The notes under the pieces were generated by a model. That model was not told the DNA's origin, ran no database searches, and worked only from the letters and a program-made list of their open reading frames with translations. From Thermoproteota archaeon (lineage in GTDB: Archaea > Thermoproteota > Thermoprotei_A > Sulfolobales > Ignicoccaceae), in contig JAADDE010000030.1 in the NCBI GenBank assembly GCA_013154085.1, positions 1 through 64,000 on the forward strand: 64,000 nt of DNA, in the 5' to 3' direction. Position numbers and translations under genes: made by a program. This document shows, piece after piece, positions 8,509 to 17,250 of the stretch (positions within the stretch are counted from its first letter, which is position 1; each line of letters begins with the position of its first letter).

Positions 8509-9414
8509 TCACCTCTCGGTACCCACCGTAGACCTCACGGGCAACGAGGCCTTCAGCAGGCGGGCGGCCTCCTTGCCGAGCTCTGCGGGATCCCCGCCTA
8601 TGACTTCTACGTCAACCCTTTTACTCCCGTCCGGGGTCAGCGCAGTTGCGCGGAGGCGCAGAGGGTCGTCGAACGCTATTGCTCCTAGGGCCACGAAACA
8701 GCCGCCGCCGTACTCCTTTAAGACGTTCCTCTCCGCCGTTGCCAGCCGCTCGCTCCTTTCGTCGCTTATTGCCTTAAGCGCGTCGGCCACGTCCGTTCCC
8801 TTGCGGGCTACAGCGACCACTATTCCTTGGCCTGGAGAAGGGGGGAAGAGCCTCCAGTCAAGCCGCTCGTACTCCACTTCCATTTCTAGTCTCTTCAGCC
8901 CGGCCTCTGCTAGGACTATGGCGTCGTATTCCCCGCTCTTCAGCTTTCTCAACCTAGTGTCTACGTTGCCGCGTAGGTCCTTTACGATGAGATCTGGTCG
9001 TATGTTTTTGATCAGAGCCCTCCTTCTGGCGGAAGAGGTTCCCACGACGGCGCCGGGGGGCAAGTCGAAAAGGCCCATGTCCCTCCGGCTTACTAGTACG
9101 TCGTAGGGCGGATCGCGGGGAAGGTAGGCGACCACTTCCAAGTCGGGGTGCATGGAGCTGGGCAAGTCTTTGAGGGAGTGTACAGCTACGTTTGCCCTTC
9201 CTTCGAGCACCTCCTTGTTGACCTCTTTCTCGAAGAGGCCTACGAGCCCCTTCTTTGCAAGTTCCTCAAACGAACTGCTGAAGCGGTCCCCCGAAGTCTT
9301 TACAGTTATGATCTCATATTCTATATGGGGGTAATACTTCTTTACATAATTTATGAACATTTCTACTTGCTTTAAGCTGAGCTTGCTCCCCCGCGCGGCG
9401 ATCTTCAGCTTCAA
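8509..9414 (-). CDS. hemC: Hydroxymethylbilane synthase (porphobilinogen deaminase)
   Basis: Joins four porphobilinogens into hydroxymethylbilane on the way to siroheme, heme and other tetrapyrroles. The 301 residues show the N-terminal ARGSKLSLKQVE, the KTSGDRF strand, the substrate loop HSLKDLPS, SSARRRALIKN, the conserved KDLRGNVDTRLRKL, and the Cys that holds the dipyrromethane cofactor in GGGCFVALGA. Starts ATG, overlapping the hemL stop by 4 nt, so the two form an operon. Confidence 0.96.
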   Translation of the reverse strand: MKLKIAARGSKLSLKQVEMFINYVKKYYPHIEYEIITVKTSGDRFSSSFEELAKKGLVGLFEKEVNKEVLEGRANVAVHSLKDLPSSMHPDLEVVAYLPRDPPYDVLVSRRDMGLFDLPPGAVVGTSSARRRALIKNIRPDLIVKDLRGNVDTRLRKLKSGEYDAIVLAEAGLKRLEMEVEYERLDWRLFPPSPGQGIVVAVARKGTDVADALKAISDERSERLATAERNVLKEYGGGCFVALGAIAFDDPLRLRATALTPDGSKRVDVEVIGGDPAELGKEAARLLKASLPVRSTVGTER

Positions 9415-10682
9415 GATATCACCTTCAAGGCTTCGGAGAGCGCTTCCAGCGTCTTGTCAACCACGTCTTCGCCGTGTGCGGCAGAGGTGAACCACGCTTC
9501 GAAGAGGCTGGGGGCGATGAAGACCTCCCTCTTGAGCAACTCTTCATGAAGTCTCAGCGCGAGCTCTTTGTCCGCTTTCTGCGCGTCTGAATAGTTGCTG
9601 ACCTCCTCCACCCGCGGGAACCACTGGAACATGCTTGCGACCCTATTCACGATGCCGCCGTACTTCGCGACGGCCTCTTGTTCCAGCGCCTTTGCAATCC
9701 TCTCTGCGGCCGTGTTGGCCACTTCGTACACGTAGCCGCGCTCTAGCTCCTCTATCGTAGCCAAACCGGCTGCCATCGTAACGGGGTGTGCGTTGAAGGT
9801 ACCGGCGTTGAAGACCGGTCCGGACGGCGTTAGGTATTCCATGATTTCCCTCTTGCCCCCTACCGCACCCACCGGGAACCCGCCTCCAATGATCTTACCC
9901 AGGGTCGTGATGTCCGGCACCACGCCGTACTTCGCTTGGGCACCTCCAATGCCTAGCCTGTAACCGGTTATTACCTCGTCGAAGATCAGTAAGGCCCCCG
10001 TCTCGTCAGCTATTCTCCTCAGCTCCTTCAGGAAGCCCTCTTTGGGAGGTATAACGCCGGCGTTGCCCATCACGGGCTCGACTATTATTGCTGCCAAGTC
10101 CTCCTCATTTTCTTTGGCCACCTTCTCTAGGGTGTCTACGTCGTTGAATGGCACTACGAGGGTTAGCCTGCTAACGGCCTCGGGCACGCCGGCCGAGCCC
10201 GGCAGGCCGTAGTGCGACACCGCCGAGCCGGCTTTGACCAGCACTGAGTCGTGCGCGCCGTGATAGCAGCCGTCGAACTTGATTATCTTGTTCTTTCCAG
10301 TATAACCCCTTGCCAGCCTTATCGCCGTCATGGTCGCCTCAGTGCCCGAGTTGACGAACCTTATCATATCGATCGAAGGATAGTGCGAAACTATTTTCTT
10401 CGCGAGCTCTATCTCCACTTCATGAGGCGTCCCGTACAGCCAGTCTCTGTGAAGTTGCTCCTCAACCGCCTCTAAGACCTTTGGGTGTTTGTGACCCAAG
10501 ATAAGCGGCCCATATCCCAGAACGTAATCAATGAGCTCGACGTCGTCCACAGTGACCAACACGGCGCCGTTGGCATCCTTGACATAGAAGGGGTACGGCT
10601 TGACAGCCGCTCTGATGGGGCTGTTGACGCCGCCGGGGAACAAGCTCTTTGCGATGTTAAACAGCTCGAGGGACTTCTTCAT
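9411..10682 (-). CDS. hemL: Glutamate-1-semialdehyde 2,1-aminomutase
   Basis: PLP enzyme that makes 5-aminolevulinate from glutamate-1-semialdehyde (C5 pathway). 423 residues. The start LFPGGVNSPIRA, the FVNSGTEATMTAIRLAR cofactor loop, KFDGCYHGAHD, the Asp in LLIFDEVITGYRL and the Schiff-base Lys in TTLGKIIGGGFPVGA are all present. A TATA-like aatttag lies near 10716-10722. First gene of a hemL-hemC pair. Confidence 0.96.
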   Translation of the reverse strand: MKKSLELFNIAKSLFPGGVNSPIRAAVKPYPFYVKDANGAVLVTVDDVELIDYVLGYGPLILGHKHPKVLEAVEEQLHRDWLYGTPHEVEIELAKKIVSHYPSIDMIRFVNSGTEATMTAIRLARGYTGKNKIIKFDGCYHGAHDSVLVKAGSAVSHYGLPGSAGVPEAVSRLTLVVPFNDVDTLEKVAKENEEDLAAIIVEPVMGNAGVIPPKEGFLKELRRIADETGALLIFDEVITGYRLGIGGAQAKYGVVPDITTLGKIIGGGFPVGAVGGKREIMEYLTPSGPVFNAGTFNAHPVTMAAGLATIEELERGYVYEVANTAAERIAKALEQEAVAKYGGIVNRVASMFQWFPRVEEVSNYSDAQKADKELALRLHEELLKREVFIAPSLFEAWFTSAAHGEDVVDKTLEALSEALKVIS

Positions 10683-10687
10683 ATCTT

Positions 10688-10708
10688 TGGTCCCACTAGT
10701 CTGGACCA
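10688..10708. repeat. Short inverted repeat just upstream of hemL
   Basis: TGGTCC (10688-10693) and GGACCA (10703-10708) form a 6-bp perfect dyad with a 9-nt spacer, between the TATA-like box and the ATG at 10682. It covers the expected transcription start, so an operator is as likely as an RNA hairpin. Confidence 0.4.
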
Positions 10709-10733
10709 GGATAGCGCTAAATTTTCTTCCTCC

Positions 10734-10739
10734 AAAAAA
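10734..10739 (-). terminator. T-run terminator after the ATPase operon
   Basis: A run of six T in the minus-strand transcript lies 6 nt after the stop of the c-ring gene, and a second T-rich tract follows. Crenarchaeal termination at T-runs is known; use of this one is inferred. Confidence 0.45.
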
Positions 10740-10744
10740 CCGCG

Positions 10745-11074
10745 TTATATCGCGAATAGTATCACTATTGCTATGGCTATGCCGTATATTGCGGGCGTCT
10801 CAGCGATGCCTATGAAGAGGAGGACCCTGCCGAACTCCTCCGGCTTTTCGCTTATCACCGCAATGCCGGCCGCGCCGGTAGCGCCCAGCGCGTAACCGGC
10901 ACCTATGGTACCTCCCAACAACGACAAGCCGGCTCCGACCGCCTTGAGGCCCACCATCATTCCCTCGCCCACAGTTGGTCCAGCCATCATTTCGGCGGCA
11001 AACGCCGTGCCGGCGCCCACTAAGGTGATGAACAGCAACGACAGCATGATGCTCCTCAGCGCTTTCTTAGGCAT
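10745..11074 (-). CDS. atpK: A-type ATP synthase subunit K (c-ring proteolipid)
   Basis: I choose ATG 11074 (MPKKALRSIML), giving 109 residues; the in-frame extension to 11137 has no membrane character. After a leader-like hydrophobic segment (LFITLVGAGTAFA) come two hairpin helices, with Gly-rich packing (LLGGTIGAGYALGATGAA) in the first and the ion-binding Glu in FIGIAETPAIYG in the second. One hairpin only, so the simple 8-kDa type of ring subunit with a possible cleaved leader. Last gene of the operon, preceded by the 52-residue coiled-coil gene. Confidence 0.93.
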   Translation of the reverse strand: MPKKALRSIMLSLLFITLVGAGTAFAAEMMAGPTVGEGMMVGLKAVGAGLSLLGGTIGAGYALGATGAAGIAVISEKPEEFGRVLLFIGIAETPAIYGIAIAIVILFAI

Positions 11075-11146
11075 AACGTCCGCCTTCACGCTCCGATCCC
11101 TCCGATCGGGGAGGGTATCGTCCCAATTAAAAAACACTTCTAAAGG

Positions 11147-11305
11147 TTAGAGAGAGACCGAGGCACACACTCTCTCGACTTCCCGGTAGTACTCTTCTTT
11201 AAGCGACTTGGCCTTCTTCTCCAATTCCTCTTTGGCGGCCTCGTAGCTTCCCTCTACTACGGCAACCACTTCCTTCAGCAACTCCTCCTTCTTGGGTAAG
11301 TTCAT
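11147..11305 (-). CDS. Small coiled-coil protein in ATPase operon (52 aa)
   Basis: Starts ATG 11305, one base after the atpD stop, and ends TAA at 11147. The 52 residues (start MNLPKKEELLKEVV, then SYEAAKEELEKKAK) are a nearly pure charged helix. Position inside the operon and composition fit a peripheral-stalk or H/G-like subunit of the A-ATPase, but it is shorter than the usual 100-residue AhaH. It could also be the remnant N-terminus of subunit E. The open frame, tight spacing and lack of any other gene here support it being real. Confidence 0.72.
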   Translation of the reverse strand: MNLPKKEELLKEVVAVVEGSYEAAKEELEKKAKSLKEEYYREVERVCASVSL

Positions 11306-11306
11306 G

Positions 11307-11960
11307 TTACGCCACCCTCCTCTGCTGTAGCTTCTTCCTTATCAACTTCAACCTTACGAACTCTTCCCTCTGGTGGTCGTCCAACGCCCTCTTGATGAAC
11401 TTTATGCTACTTTCTATTTCTGGCAACACCGAGTACTTTACTGCGTTTATCAGACGTTGCGTCCTTCTGAGCTCGTTCATAATCCGGTACATGCTCATCT
11501 CTGCGTTTATGGCTTTGTTGAGATACTTCATAGCTTCCTCCACTTCCTTCACTGCCTTGTCTAAGTATGGGGAGACGTGGAGAGGGGATATTGCCTTAGC
11601 CGGCGCGCCGGCCTCTTTGAACTCAATGACCGGTATTTTGACGCCGAAGGCGGTCCTCAAGAATATCTGTGCCCTGAGCGTCTCGGGTATGTACATAACC
11701 TCTTGCTTGAGGTTAAGCGACCCGCTCTGGACCTCTGCGAGTATTAGGTACTCGTACGCCATTTCGAGGTGCTTCGAGTACTCCTCGTAGTACTTTTGGT
11801 AGTCGGCTATCGCCTTGCGCAAGTATATCAGTAGGATGTCTCTCTTGTCCTCTAGGAGCTTGCGTATCCTTTCTACTATCTTCTTCCTCTGCTTCAGCCG
11901 GATGAGGTTTATCTTCGTAGGTAAAACCTTTCTGCTGCCAGGGAAGCTCACAGCCTCCAC
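11307..11960 (-). CDS. atpD: A-type ATP synthase subunit D
   Basis: Central rotor stalk subunit, 217 residues, GTG start one base after the atpB stop. The N-terminus PTKINLIRLKQRKKI is diagnostic, followed by a long left-handed coiled coil and the C-terminal matching helix (RRTQRLINAVKYSVLPEIE, then IKRALDDHQREEFVRLKLIRKKL). Part of a B-D-small-K operon. Confidence 0.95.
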   Translation of the reverse strand: MEAVSFPGSRKVLPTKINLIRLKQRKKIVERIRKLLEDKRDILLIYLRKAIADYQKYYEEYSKHLEMAYEYLILAEVQSGSLNLKQEVMYIPETLRAQIFLRTAFGVKIPVIEFKEAGAPAKAISPLHVSPYLDKAVKEVEEAMKYLNKAINAEMSMYRIMNELRRTQRLINAVKYSVLPEIESSIKFIKRALDDHQREEFVRLKLIRKKLQQRRVA

Positions 11961-11961
11961 C

Positions 11962-13386
11962 TCACTTCTTCGTGGAGTGCTCCAAGGCCTTAGCCCGATA
12001 CTTGGGGTGGTACTTCTTTATGTACTCCGGCCTTATCTTCGTGAGCTCCTCTTCGGGCAATATGGCAAGTATCTCCCAAGCTAGGTCCAGAGTCTGTTCG
12101 ATAGTCCTCCTCTCGTAGTAGCCTTGCTTGAGGAACCTCTGCTCGAAGGCCTCTCCGAACCTCAAGTACTTGCGGTCCACCTCGCTCAGGCTTTCCTCGC
12201 CCACTATCGCCGCGAGGCCCCTGAGCTCAACGGCCCTCGAGTAGGCCGCGAAGAGCTGGTTCGCCACGTCCGGGTGGTCTTCTCTTGTTTTGCCCTTCCC
12301 TATTCCGTCCCTCATGAGCCTCGACAGGCTCATGAGCACGTTTATCGGCGGGTAGATGCCCTTGTTGTGGAGCTCCCTCGAGAGGACTATCTGACCCTCG
12401 GTGATATAGCCGGTGAGATCGGGTATGGGATGAGTTATGTCGTCGTTCGGCATCGTGAGGATGGGCATCTGAGTTATCGAGCCCTTGCTACCCTTCACCC
12501 TGCCGGCCCTCTCGTAGATCGTGGCCAAGTCGGTGTACATGTAGCCCGGATACCCTTGCCTGCTCGGCACCTCCTCACGGCTCGCGGATATCTCTCTGAG
12601 GGCCTCACAGTAGTTGGTCATGTCTGTTATTATGACTAGGACGTGCATGTCCTTCTTGAAGGCTAGGTATTCGGCCAGCGTGAGCGCCGCCCTGGGCGTG
12701 ACTATTTTCATCATCGCCGGCTCGTTGGCTAAGCTGACGAACATCGCGGTTCTAGCTATGGCCCCGGTCTCCTCGAACGCTTTCTTGAAGAAGAGCAACT
12801 CGTCGTACTGTATGCCTACGGCGGCGAAGACCACGGCGAAGGACTCTTCCTCCCCCCTCACGGTCGCCTGCCTAGCTATCTGGGCGGCGAGCTTGTTGTG
12901 CGGGAGGCCGGAGCCGGAGAATATGGGTAGCTTTTGACCCCTTACCAGCGAGTTCATGCCGTCTATCGCGCTGATGCCGGTCTCGATGAACTCGTCTGGG
13001 TACTCCCTCGCGTAGGGGTTTATCGGGTCGCCCCAGACGTTCCTCTTCTCTACGGCCTTTATGGGAGCGCCCCCGTCTATGGGCTCCCCCAGCGCGTTCA
13101 TGATCCTCCCAAGCATGTCTTCAGAAACTCCCATCTCGAGTATCCTGCCCGTGAACCTGACCTTTGTGCCGGCCGGCGAGATGCCGGTGGTTCCCTCGAA
13201 GACCTGAACGACGGCCAAGCCCTTGCCGGTCTCTAGGACTATGCCCCTCCTCTTCTCTCCGTTTGGCATTTCGATGTCGACTAGCTCCCCGTAGCCGGCG
13301 TCGCTGACGCCCTCAACGACTAGCATCTGTCCTCTGATCTCGCTAACCGATTCGTACTCCTTTCCTTTCACTGCCGGAACAGCCAA
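11962..13386 (-). CDS. atpB: A-type ATP synthase subunit B (regulatory, non-catalytic)
   Basis: 474 residues, TTG start at 13386. The beta-barrel N-domain is followed by the nucleotide fold with [18 protein letters not shown], which replaces the P-loop of catalytic subunit A and marks this as [13 protein letters not shown], the [22 protein letters not shown] block and [18 protein letters not shown] are typical. A TATA-like aattaaag lies about 35 nt upstream (near 13425). Unlike most archaeal operons, subunit A is not upstream: the next gene is an unrelated one, so A, C, E, F and I must lie elsewhere. Confidence 0.97.
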   Translation of the reverse strand: MAVPAVKGKEYESVSEIRGQMLVVEGVSDAGYGELVDIEMPNGEKRRGIVLETGKGLAVVQVFEGTTGISPAGTKVRFTGRILEMGVSEDMLGRIMNALGEPIDGGAPIKAVEKRNVWGDPINPYAREYPDEFIETGISAIDGMNSLVRGQKLPIFSGSGLPHNKLAAQIARQATVRGEEESFAVVFAAVGIQYDELLFFKKAFEETGAIARTAMFVSLANEPAMMKIVTPRAALTLAEYLAFKKDMHVLVIITDMTNYCEALREISASREEVPSRQGYPGYMYTDLATIYERAGRVKGSKGSITQMPILTMPNDDITHPIPDLTGYITEGQIVLSRELHNKGIYPPINVLMSLSRLMRDGIGKGKTREDHPDVANQLFAAYSRAVELRGLAAIVGEESLSEVDRKYLRFGEAFEQRFLKQGYYERRTIEQTLDLAWEILAILPEEELTKIRPEYIKKYHPKYRAKALEHSTKK

Positions 13387-13438
13387 AGTGGGTCCTCCCT
13401 TTGGGGAGACGACGTGTTGCTTTAATTTGGATTCGCTC

Positions 13439-14272
13439 TCAAGGGTAAGGTAGAAGGACCTCCAACAGTGCGCTTAAGTCTGTTTTAGCAACGCCGAGCG
13501 TCGACCCTCCGGCCACGTAGAGGGCGGAGACCTCATTTCCTTCCCTTAATAGCGAACCCACCTCGACCGAAGACCTCCTTCCCAGCAGCTCCTCCCACGT
13601 GATGGGCACCATGACGAAGCCAGGGGAGCGGTAGGTCCTAAGCCCTTCGTCGAATGCGGCGAGGATAACTCCGCCCTCATGATTTATTGCGAACACGTGA
13701 AGACCTTCAACGTGCAACACGCCGCTTATGCCGCGCGCGCCGCGGACCTCGAACAGAGACCTCCCACCCTTTGCGGCGAGCCCGGGCCCCTCGCAAACGC
13801 CTTCGCAACGCAGATCCAGCTTCTCTAAACCGAGAAGCTCCAGAATGACGACCTCGCCCTCTCTCAAGCACAAGACTTTGCCGCTGACAAGCGTAGCAGA
13901 AGCGCAAGCCGGGGCCTCGACGGAGCCGACGAGAACCGTTTTTCCTTTTACGAAGAAATACCGTAGCCCCTTCCCCTTGGAATACAAGACCAGCTCGCCC
14001 CCGCCGAACTTCGCGGCCGCGGGGCTGTTAACGTCTCCGTAATCGATTATGTAGCCGGCGACGGGAGGCTGGGGAGGCCAAGGAGCCCTCGCCCTCAAGA
14101 GACCTTTGGGCCCCTCTTCATAGAAGGAGAAGGTGAGGTAGAGCGCGGCGCCGTCCGAAAGGACGCCGCTCGCAGCTTCCACGTAGGACGGACTTCGGAG
14201 CGAGTGGTCGCGCACGTATATCTCCCTTGGGGGGATGGTAATTACCCTGGCGAAGATGTCCTCAGCTCGCAA
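13439..14272 (-). CDS. Protein of unknown function (277 aa)
   Basis: Overlaps the fumarase stop by 11 nt, so likely translated from the same mRNA. No signal peptide or membrane segment. The sequence is a run of short beta strands with glycine turns (for example [36 protein letters not shown]), which suggests a beta-rich or propeller-like fold. Four cysteines occur in the middle (CASA, CLRE, CEGVCEG). No family recognised. Pairing with fumarase is not a known arrangement. Confidence 0.62.
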   Translation of the reverse strand: MRAEDIFARVITIPPREIYVRDHSLRSPSYVEAASGVLSDGAALYLTFSFYEEGPKGLLRARAPWPPQPPVAGYIIDYGDVNSPAAAKFGGGELVLYSKGKGLRYFFVKGKTVLVGSVEAPACASATLVSGKVLCLREGEVVILELLGLEKLDLRCEGVCEGPGLAAKGGRSLFEVRGARGISGVLHVEGLHVFAINHEGGVILAAFDEGLRTYRSPGFVMVPITWEELLGRRSSVEVGSLLREGNEVSALYVAGGSTLGVAKTDLSALLEVLLPYP

Positions 14273-15749
14273 GGAGCCTCCCCAACCGCTCTCTGGCCCT
14301 CTCTAGGACCTCTTTGTATAGGCTGTTGCCGTGGGAGTCCATAGCGACCACCAGCGGACCGAAGCGCTCCACCTCGAAGACCCACATGGCCTCCGGCACT
14401 CCGAGCTCGTCCAGCCAGTAGACCCCCTTCACTTCTTTAATCGCCTTCGCGGCGAGCAACGCGGCCCCGCCGGGGAAGGCTAGGTACGCTACGCCGAACT
14501 CCTTGAAGAACGGGAGCAGAGAGTCGCTCATGCCGCCCTTGCCTACGACCAATCTGGCCCCCGTTCTCTTCAGCACGTCAGCTTGGAGGGCGTTCATCCT
14601 CGCGCTCGTCGTGGGGCCGGCTGCTATGACCTTCCACTTGCCGCCCTCCTTCGCGACTACGGGGCCGCAGTGATATATGGCGAGTCCCTTGAGGTTCATG
14701 GGAGGACCCTCTTCCAAGATTTTCTTGTGAGCCTCGTCCCTGGCTGTGACTATCGTTCCGGTCAAATAGACGACGTCGCCCGCCCTCAGATTTCTCACGT
14801 CCTCTTCTGTGACCGGCAAGATCAGTTCCTTGCCCCCCTCCACCTCGAGGGGCGGAGTCTTGAGGTCTTCTTCCGAGATGTTGAGGTCTTCCCTCACTCT
14901 CCAGCCGCTGGCACTAACCTCTACCACGGCCTCCCGCGCGGCCCAGCAGTTGAAGCGCACTGAGACAGGGTACGAAGCCGGGTGCCTGTAGGCGTAGTCT
15001 GCCCTTAGGGATAGGGCGGTAGGGCCCCCTCCCAAGCCCATGGGGCCGATGCCCAAGCTGTTGACTTTTTCGAGCCACTCATTCTCAAGCTTGGCTACCC
15101 TCTCCTCGGGGTGCGGCCCGCTGCGGTAGAGCGCGTCCTTCGCCAGCTTCGCGGCGAGTTCCACCGTGCCGCCGAAGGCAACTCCTATAATGCCCGGCGG
15201 GCACGGCTTCCCGCCCGCCTCCACCACGGCCCTCAGCAAGCACTCCTCCACACCTCTAAGCCCCCGGGAAGGGGGTATCATGCACAGCTTCGAAGGATAC
15301 TCGCTCCCTCCTCCTTTGGGCCTCACCTTTATTATTAGTTTATCTCCCTTAACTGTTTTGATATGTATTACTGGCACGCCCCTTCCGGTGTTGTCGCCAG
15401 AGTTCTTTCCGTCTATGGGATCCATGGCGTTGGGCCTTATAGGGACCTCTGCCGTAGCCCTTCTGGCGGCCTCGGCCAAGAGGCTCTCTATCTGCGCCGG
15501 CTTCAGGGGGAACTCCTCTCCAACCTCTACATCGAAAGTCAGGAGGCCCGTGTCTTGGCACATGGGCTTCTTCTCCTTGACGGCTATTTCTATATTATTC
15601 AGAACTGCGGCCAGCTGGGCCCTTCCCAAACCCTCCGACCTCTCGTAGGCCTCCAGAAGCCTTTCGTACACCCACTTGGGCAAGCGGGTTTCTGCAACTC
15701 TGATCCCTTCCACTACGGCGTCGACGATCTCTTTCAAGGGGCGGACCAC
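14262..15749 (-). CDS. fumA: Fumarate hydratase class I, alpha and beta parts in one chain
   Basis: Fe-S enzyme that interconverts fumarate and malate, part of the citric-acid cycle reactions or the dicarboxylate/4-hydroxybutyrate carbon fixation cycle of related crenarchaea. Residues 1-280 are the alpha domain with three Cys for a 4Fe-4S cluster (PMCQDTG, SKLCMIPPS, KPCPPGI). Residues 285-495 are the beta domain (MNLKGLAIYHCGPVV, TTSARMNALQADVL, the VGKGGMSDSL loop). Many archaea encode these as two genes; here they are fused, as in bacterial FumA. GTG start. A palindrome overlaps its promoter (15783-15797). Confidence 0.94.
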   Translation of the reverse strand: MVRPLKEIVDAVVEGIRVAETRLPKWVYERLLEAYERSEGLGRAQLAAVLNNIEIAVKEKKPMCQDTGLLTFDVEVGEEFPLKPAQIESLLAEAARRATAEVPIRPNAMDPIDGKNSGDNTGRGVPVIHIKTVKGDKLIIKVRPKGGGSEYPSKLCMIPPSRGLRGVEECLLRAVVEAGGKPCPPGIIGVAFGGTVELAAKLAKDALYRSGPHPEERVAKLENEWLEKVNSLGIGPMGLGGGPTALSLRADYAYRHPASYPVSVRFNCWAAREAVVEVSASGWRVREDLNISEEDLKTPPLEVEGGKELILPVTEEDVRNLRAGDVVYLTGTIVTARDEAHKKILEEGPPMNLKGLAIYHCGPVVAKEGGKWKVIAAGPTTSARMNALQADVLKRTGARLVVGKGGMSDSLLPFFKEFGVAYLAFPGGAALLAAKAIKEVKGVYWLDELGVPEAMWVFEVERFGPLVVAMDSHGNSLYKEVLERARERLGRLLAS

Positions 15750-15782
15750 CGCCGGGAAACGGCATCACTGCACTATGTATGC

Positions 15783-15797
15783 TTAATCCCAGATTAA
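15783..15797. promoter_or_regulatory. TTAATC-n3-GATTAA dyad at the fumarase promoter
   Basis: TTAATC (15783-15788) and GATTAA (15792-15797) are a perfect 6-bp inverted repeat with 3-nt spacer, about 35-48 nt upstream of the fumarase start, where the BRE/TATA element of the minus-strand promoter is expected. It may be the TATA region itself, an operator on top of it, or both. The rest of the 15750-15996 gap shows no gene. Confidence 0.45.
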
Positions 15798-15996
15798 GGT
15801 GGACTTCCCTAAATAGCAGAGCGACCGACTTTGACATGTTAAATGCTCTTGGAAGGGACCCTTGATCATGTATGCGTTGAGGGGACAGAGGGGCCGGACA
15901 AATGCGTCTGGCTCCCATCCGGCGTGCCCAACAGAATCCGACGGCTTGCACGTTGCCAGTCCCCGCAAATCTTAATTTCCTCTGTATTCTCTATTT

Positions 15997-16524
15997 ATGC
16001 AACGGGGGATGCTAACTGTGGGGTTCGGTGGACGGGTTCTCATAGTATTGATCCTTTCCGTTTCAATTCTATCTGCCGAAAGGATACCAGTGACAGTGAC
16101 GATAACACCGAAATTCGTAACTAACACGACATACCTTACGGTAGGTATAGGGGTGGCAATCGCCGGCGACGGCATGACGGCTTTGGGCGCCACTAACATA
16201 ACGCTTACCGAAGAATTAGAACCGACAACGCTGACGTTCCCACTACAGCTTAACTCGCTTCCGTCTACGACTACGCTTAAGGTTACAGTAGCTGTCTTGC
16301 CGGGCACCGGTCTCGCCGCGGTTGCCCTCCTCGACTTCTTTGTTATGGTGACTAGCGGAGTCGGGGGCTTAACCATCTCTACGCGTGCTAACCTCGTTGA
16401 CGTCGTAGCTTCAATTAACGGTCCTTCGTTAGGCATTCCGGCCATACCGTTTTTGGGACTCGGTCTTGCTTCGACCCTCTTTAGGGCGGGCAAGAGGAGT
16501 AGGCAACGCAGAGGTCTGGCGTAA
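15997..16524 (+). CDS. Small exported protein with C-terminal anchor (175 aa)
   Basis: A TATA-like cttaattt near 15971 lies about 26 nt before ATG 15997, which fits a leaderless mRNA starting at this codon; a second ATG at 16009 is the alternative. The N-terminus has a signal peptide (GRVLIVLILSVSILSA). The middle is threonine/valine-rich beta structure (VTVTITPKFVTNTTYLTV). The C-terminus is a hydrophobic segment (IPAIPFLGLGLASTLF) followed by a basic tail RAGKRSRQRR, an arrangement seen in membrane-anchored surface proteins. No family recognised. Confidence 0.68.
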   Translation: MQRGMLTVGFGGRVLIVLILSVSILSAERIPVTVTITPKFVTNTTYLTVGIGVAIAGDGMTALGATNITLTEELEPTTLTFPLQLNSLPSTTTLKVTVAVLPGTGLAAVALLDFFVMVTSGVGGLTISTRANLVDVVASINGPSLGIPAIPFLGLGLASTLFRAGKRSRQRRGLA

Positions 16525-16570
16525 CCCTCGCCAGAGTTCGTCTTCCACCCGAAGGTCTTGATGTCCAGCG

Positions 16571-16586
16571 CTCATGACTTCATGAG
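16571..16586. repeat. 7-bp inverted repeat downstream of tRNA-Ala
   Basis: CTCATGA (16571-16577) and TCATGAG (16580-16586) form a perfect dyad with a 2-nt spacer in the short gap between the exported protein stop (16524) and the 3' end of the tRNA (16610). Too short a loop for a stable RNA hairpin, so a protein site or chance. Confidence 0.35.
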
Positions 16587-16609
16587 GTATGTGCGCGGGG
16601 TGCAGAGGG

Positions 16610-16685
16610 TGGTGGACCCGCCGGGATTTGAACCCGGGACCTCCGCCTTGCGAGGGCGGCGCTCTTCCAGCTGAGCTACGGGCCC
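16610..16685 (-). tRNA. tRNA-Ala (anticodon CGC)
   Basis: Reading the minus strand gives a full cloverleaf: acceptor GGGCCCG/CGGGTCC, D arm GCTC...GAGC, anticodon stem CCGCC/GGCGG with loop CTCGCAA, T arm CCGGG/CCCGG with TTCAAAT. The G3-U70 pair, the main alanine identity element, is present. The 3' CCA is encoded (16610-16612). No intron. A TATA box is placed about 30 nt upstream. Confidence 0.97.
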
Positions 16686-16710
16686 AGCGTGGGCGGACCC
16701 TAAGAGGGCA

Positions 16711-16720
16711 TTTTAAATTT
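16711..16720 (-). promoter_or_regulatory. TATA box of tRNA-Ala
   Basis: On the minus strand the sequence gaggaaaatttaaaa places an A-rich BRE and a TTTAAA core about 30 nt before the mature tRNA 5' end (16685). The surrounding DNA is GC-rich, so the box stands out. Confidence 0.65.
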
Positions 16721-16818
16721 TCCTCTAAGTTTACTCACTGGTACATCAACGTTCGGAAACACGAATCTTGAATCCGGCTTTTAGCGGCGTATAGCAGTTC
16801 GTCCTATCGGGAAGTGCC

Positions 16819-17250
16819 ATGAAGGCGAAGTGGAGCGTGCCCTTGCTGTTCTTCGCATTAGCGGCTATGGCCTACGTAGTCCGTACGGTGACCCTGCCGA
16901 ACGGCCTTGTGGCTACCGTGACTGCCACGGTGAGCGTGGTAGATAACACCAAGTATATCATAAGGACGATAGTCTATGACAACGTTACAGTGACCGACAC
17001 GATCACTGTAGTGCCGATGACCGGCAACTTAAATGCCATCGCTAAGAAGCACGGCATGGGACCGCTGGCTCAGATAATGAACCAGACGATGGCTATGAAT
17101 AGGATGAGAGTAATGCACAACGCGACTGCCCCGATGGGACCGCCGTGGGCTGAGAACGTTACTACTCCGATGGGGCCCGGATGCCCGGCCTGCCCCCAGC
17201 AAGGAGCAACCCCCGGGCCTAAGGGCTACCAGCACGGCCGTGGCCGATAA
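16819..17250 (+). CDS. Small exported protein, Met/Pro/Gly-rich tail (143 aa)
   Basis: ATG start, signal peptide (WSVPLLFFALAAMAYVV), then a Thr/Val-rich beta segment (VATVTATVSVVDNTKYI) with N-glycosylation-like sites. The last 60 residues are rich in Met, Asn, His and Pro (MNQTMAMNRMRVMHN, PMGPGCPACPQQG), with one CPAC pair that could form a disulfide or hold a metal. Resembles the 175-residue exported protein on the other side of the tRNA in its Thr/Val-rich region. The last 32 nt overlap the convergent next gene. Unknown function. Confidence 0.62.
   Translation: MKAKWSVPLLFFALAAMAYVVRTVTLPNGLVATVTATVSVVDNTKYIIRTIVYDNVTVTDTITVVPMTGNLNAIAKKHGMGPLAQIMNQTMAMNRMRVMHNATAPMGPPWAENVTTPMGPGCPACPQQGATPGPKGYQHGRGR

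Noticed and set aside
8276-9106. Long plus-strand frame (276 codons) opposite hemC
   Set aside because: It mirrors hemC in antisense, has Ser/Arg-rich composition without domain, while hemC is a complete known enzyme.
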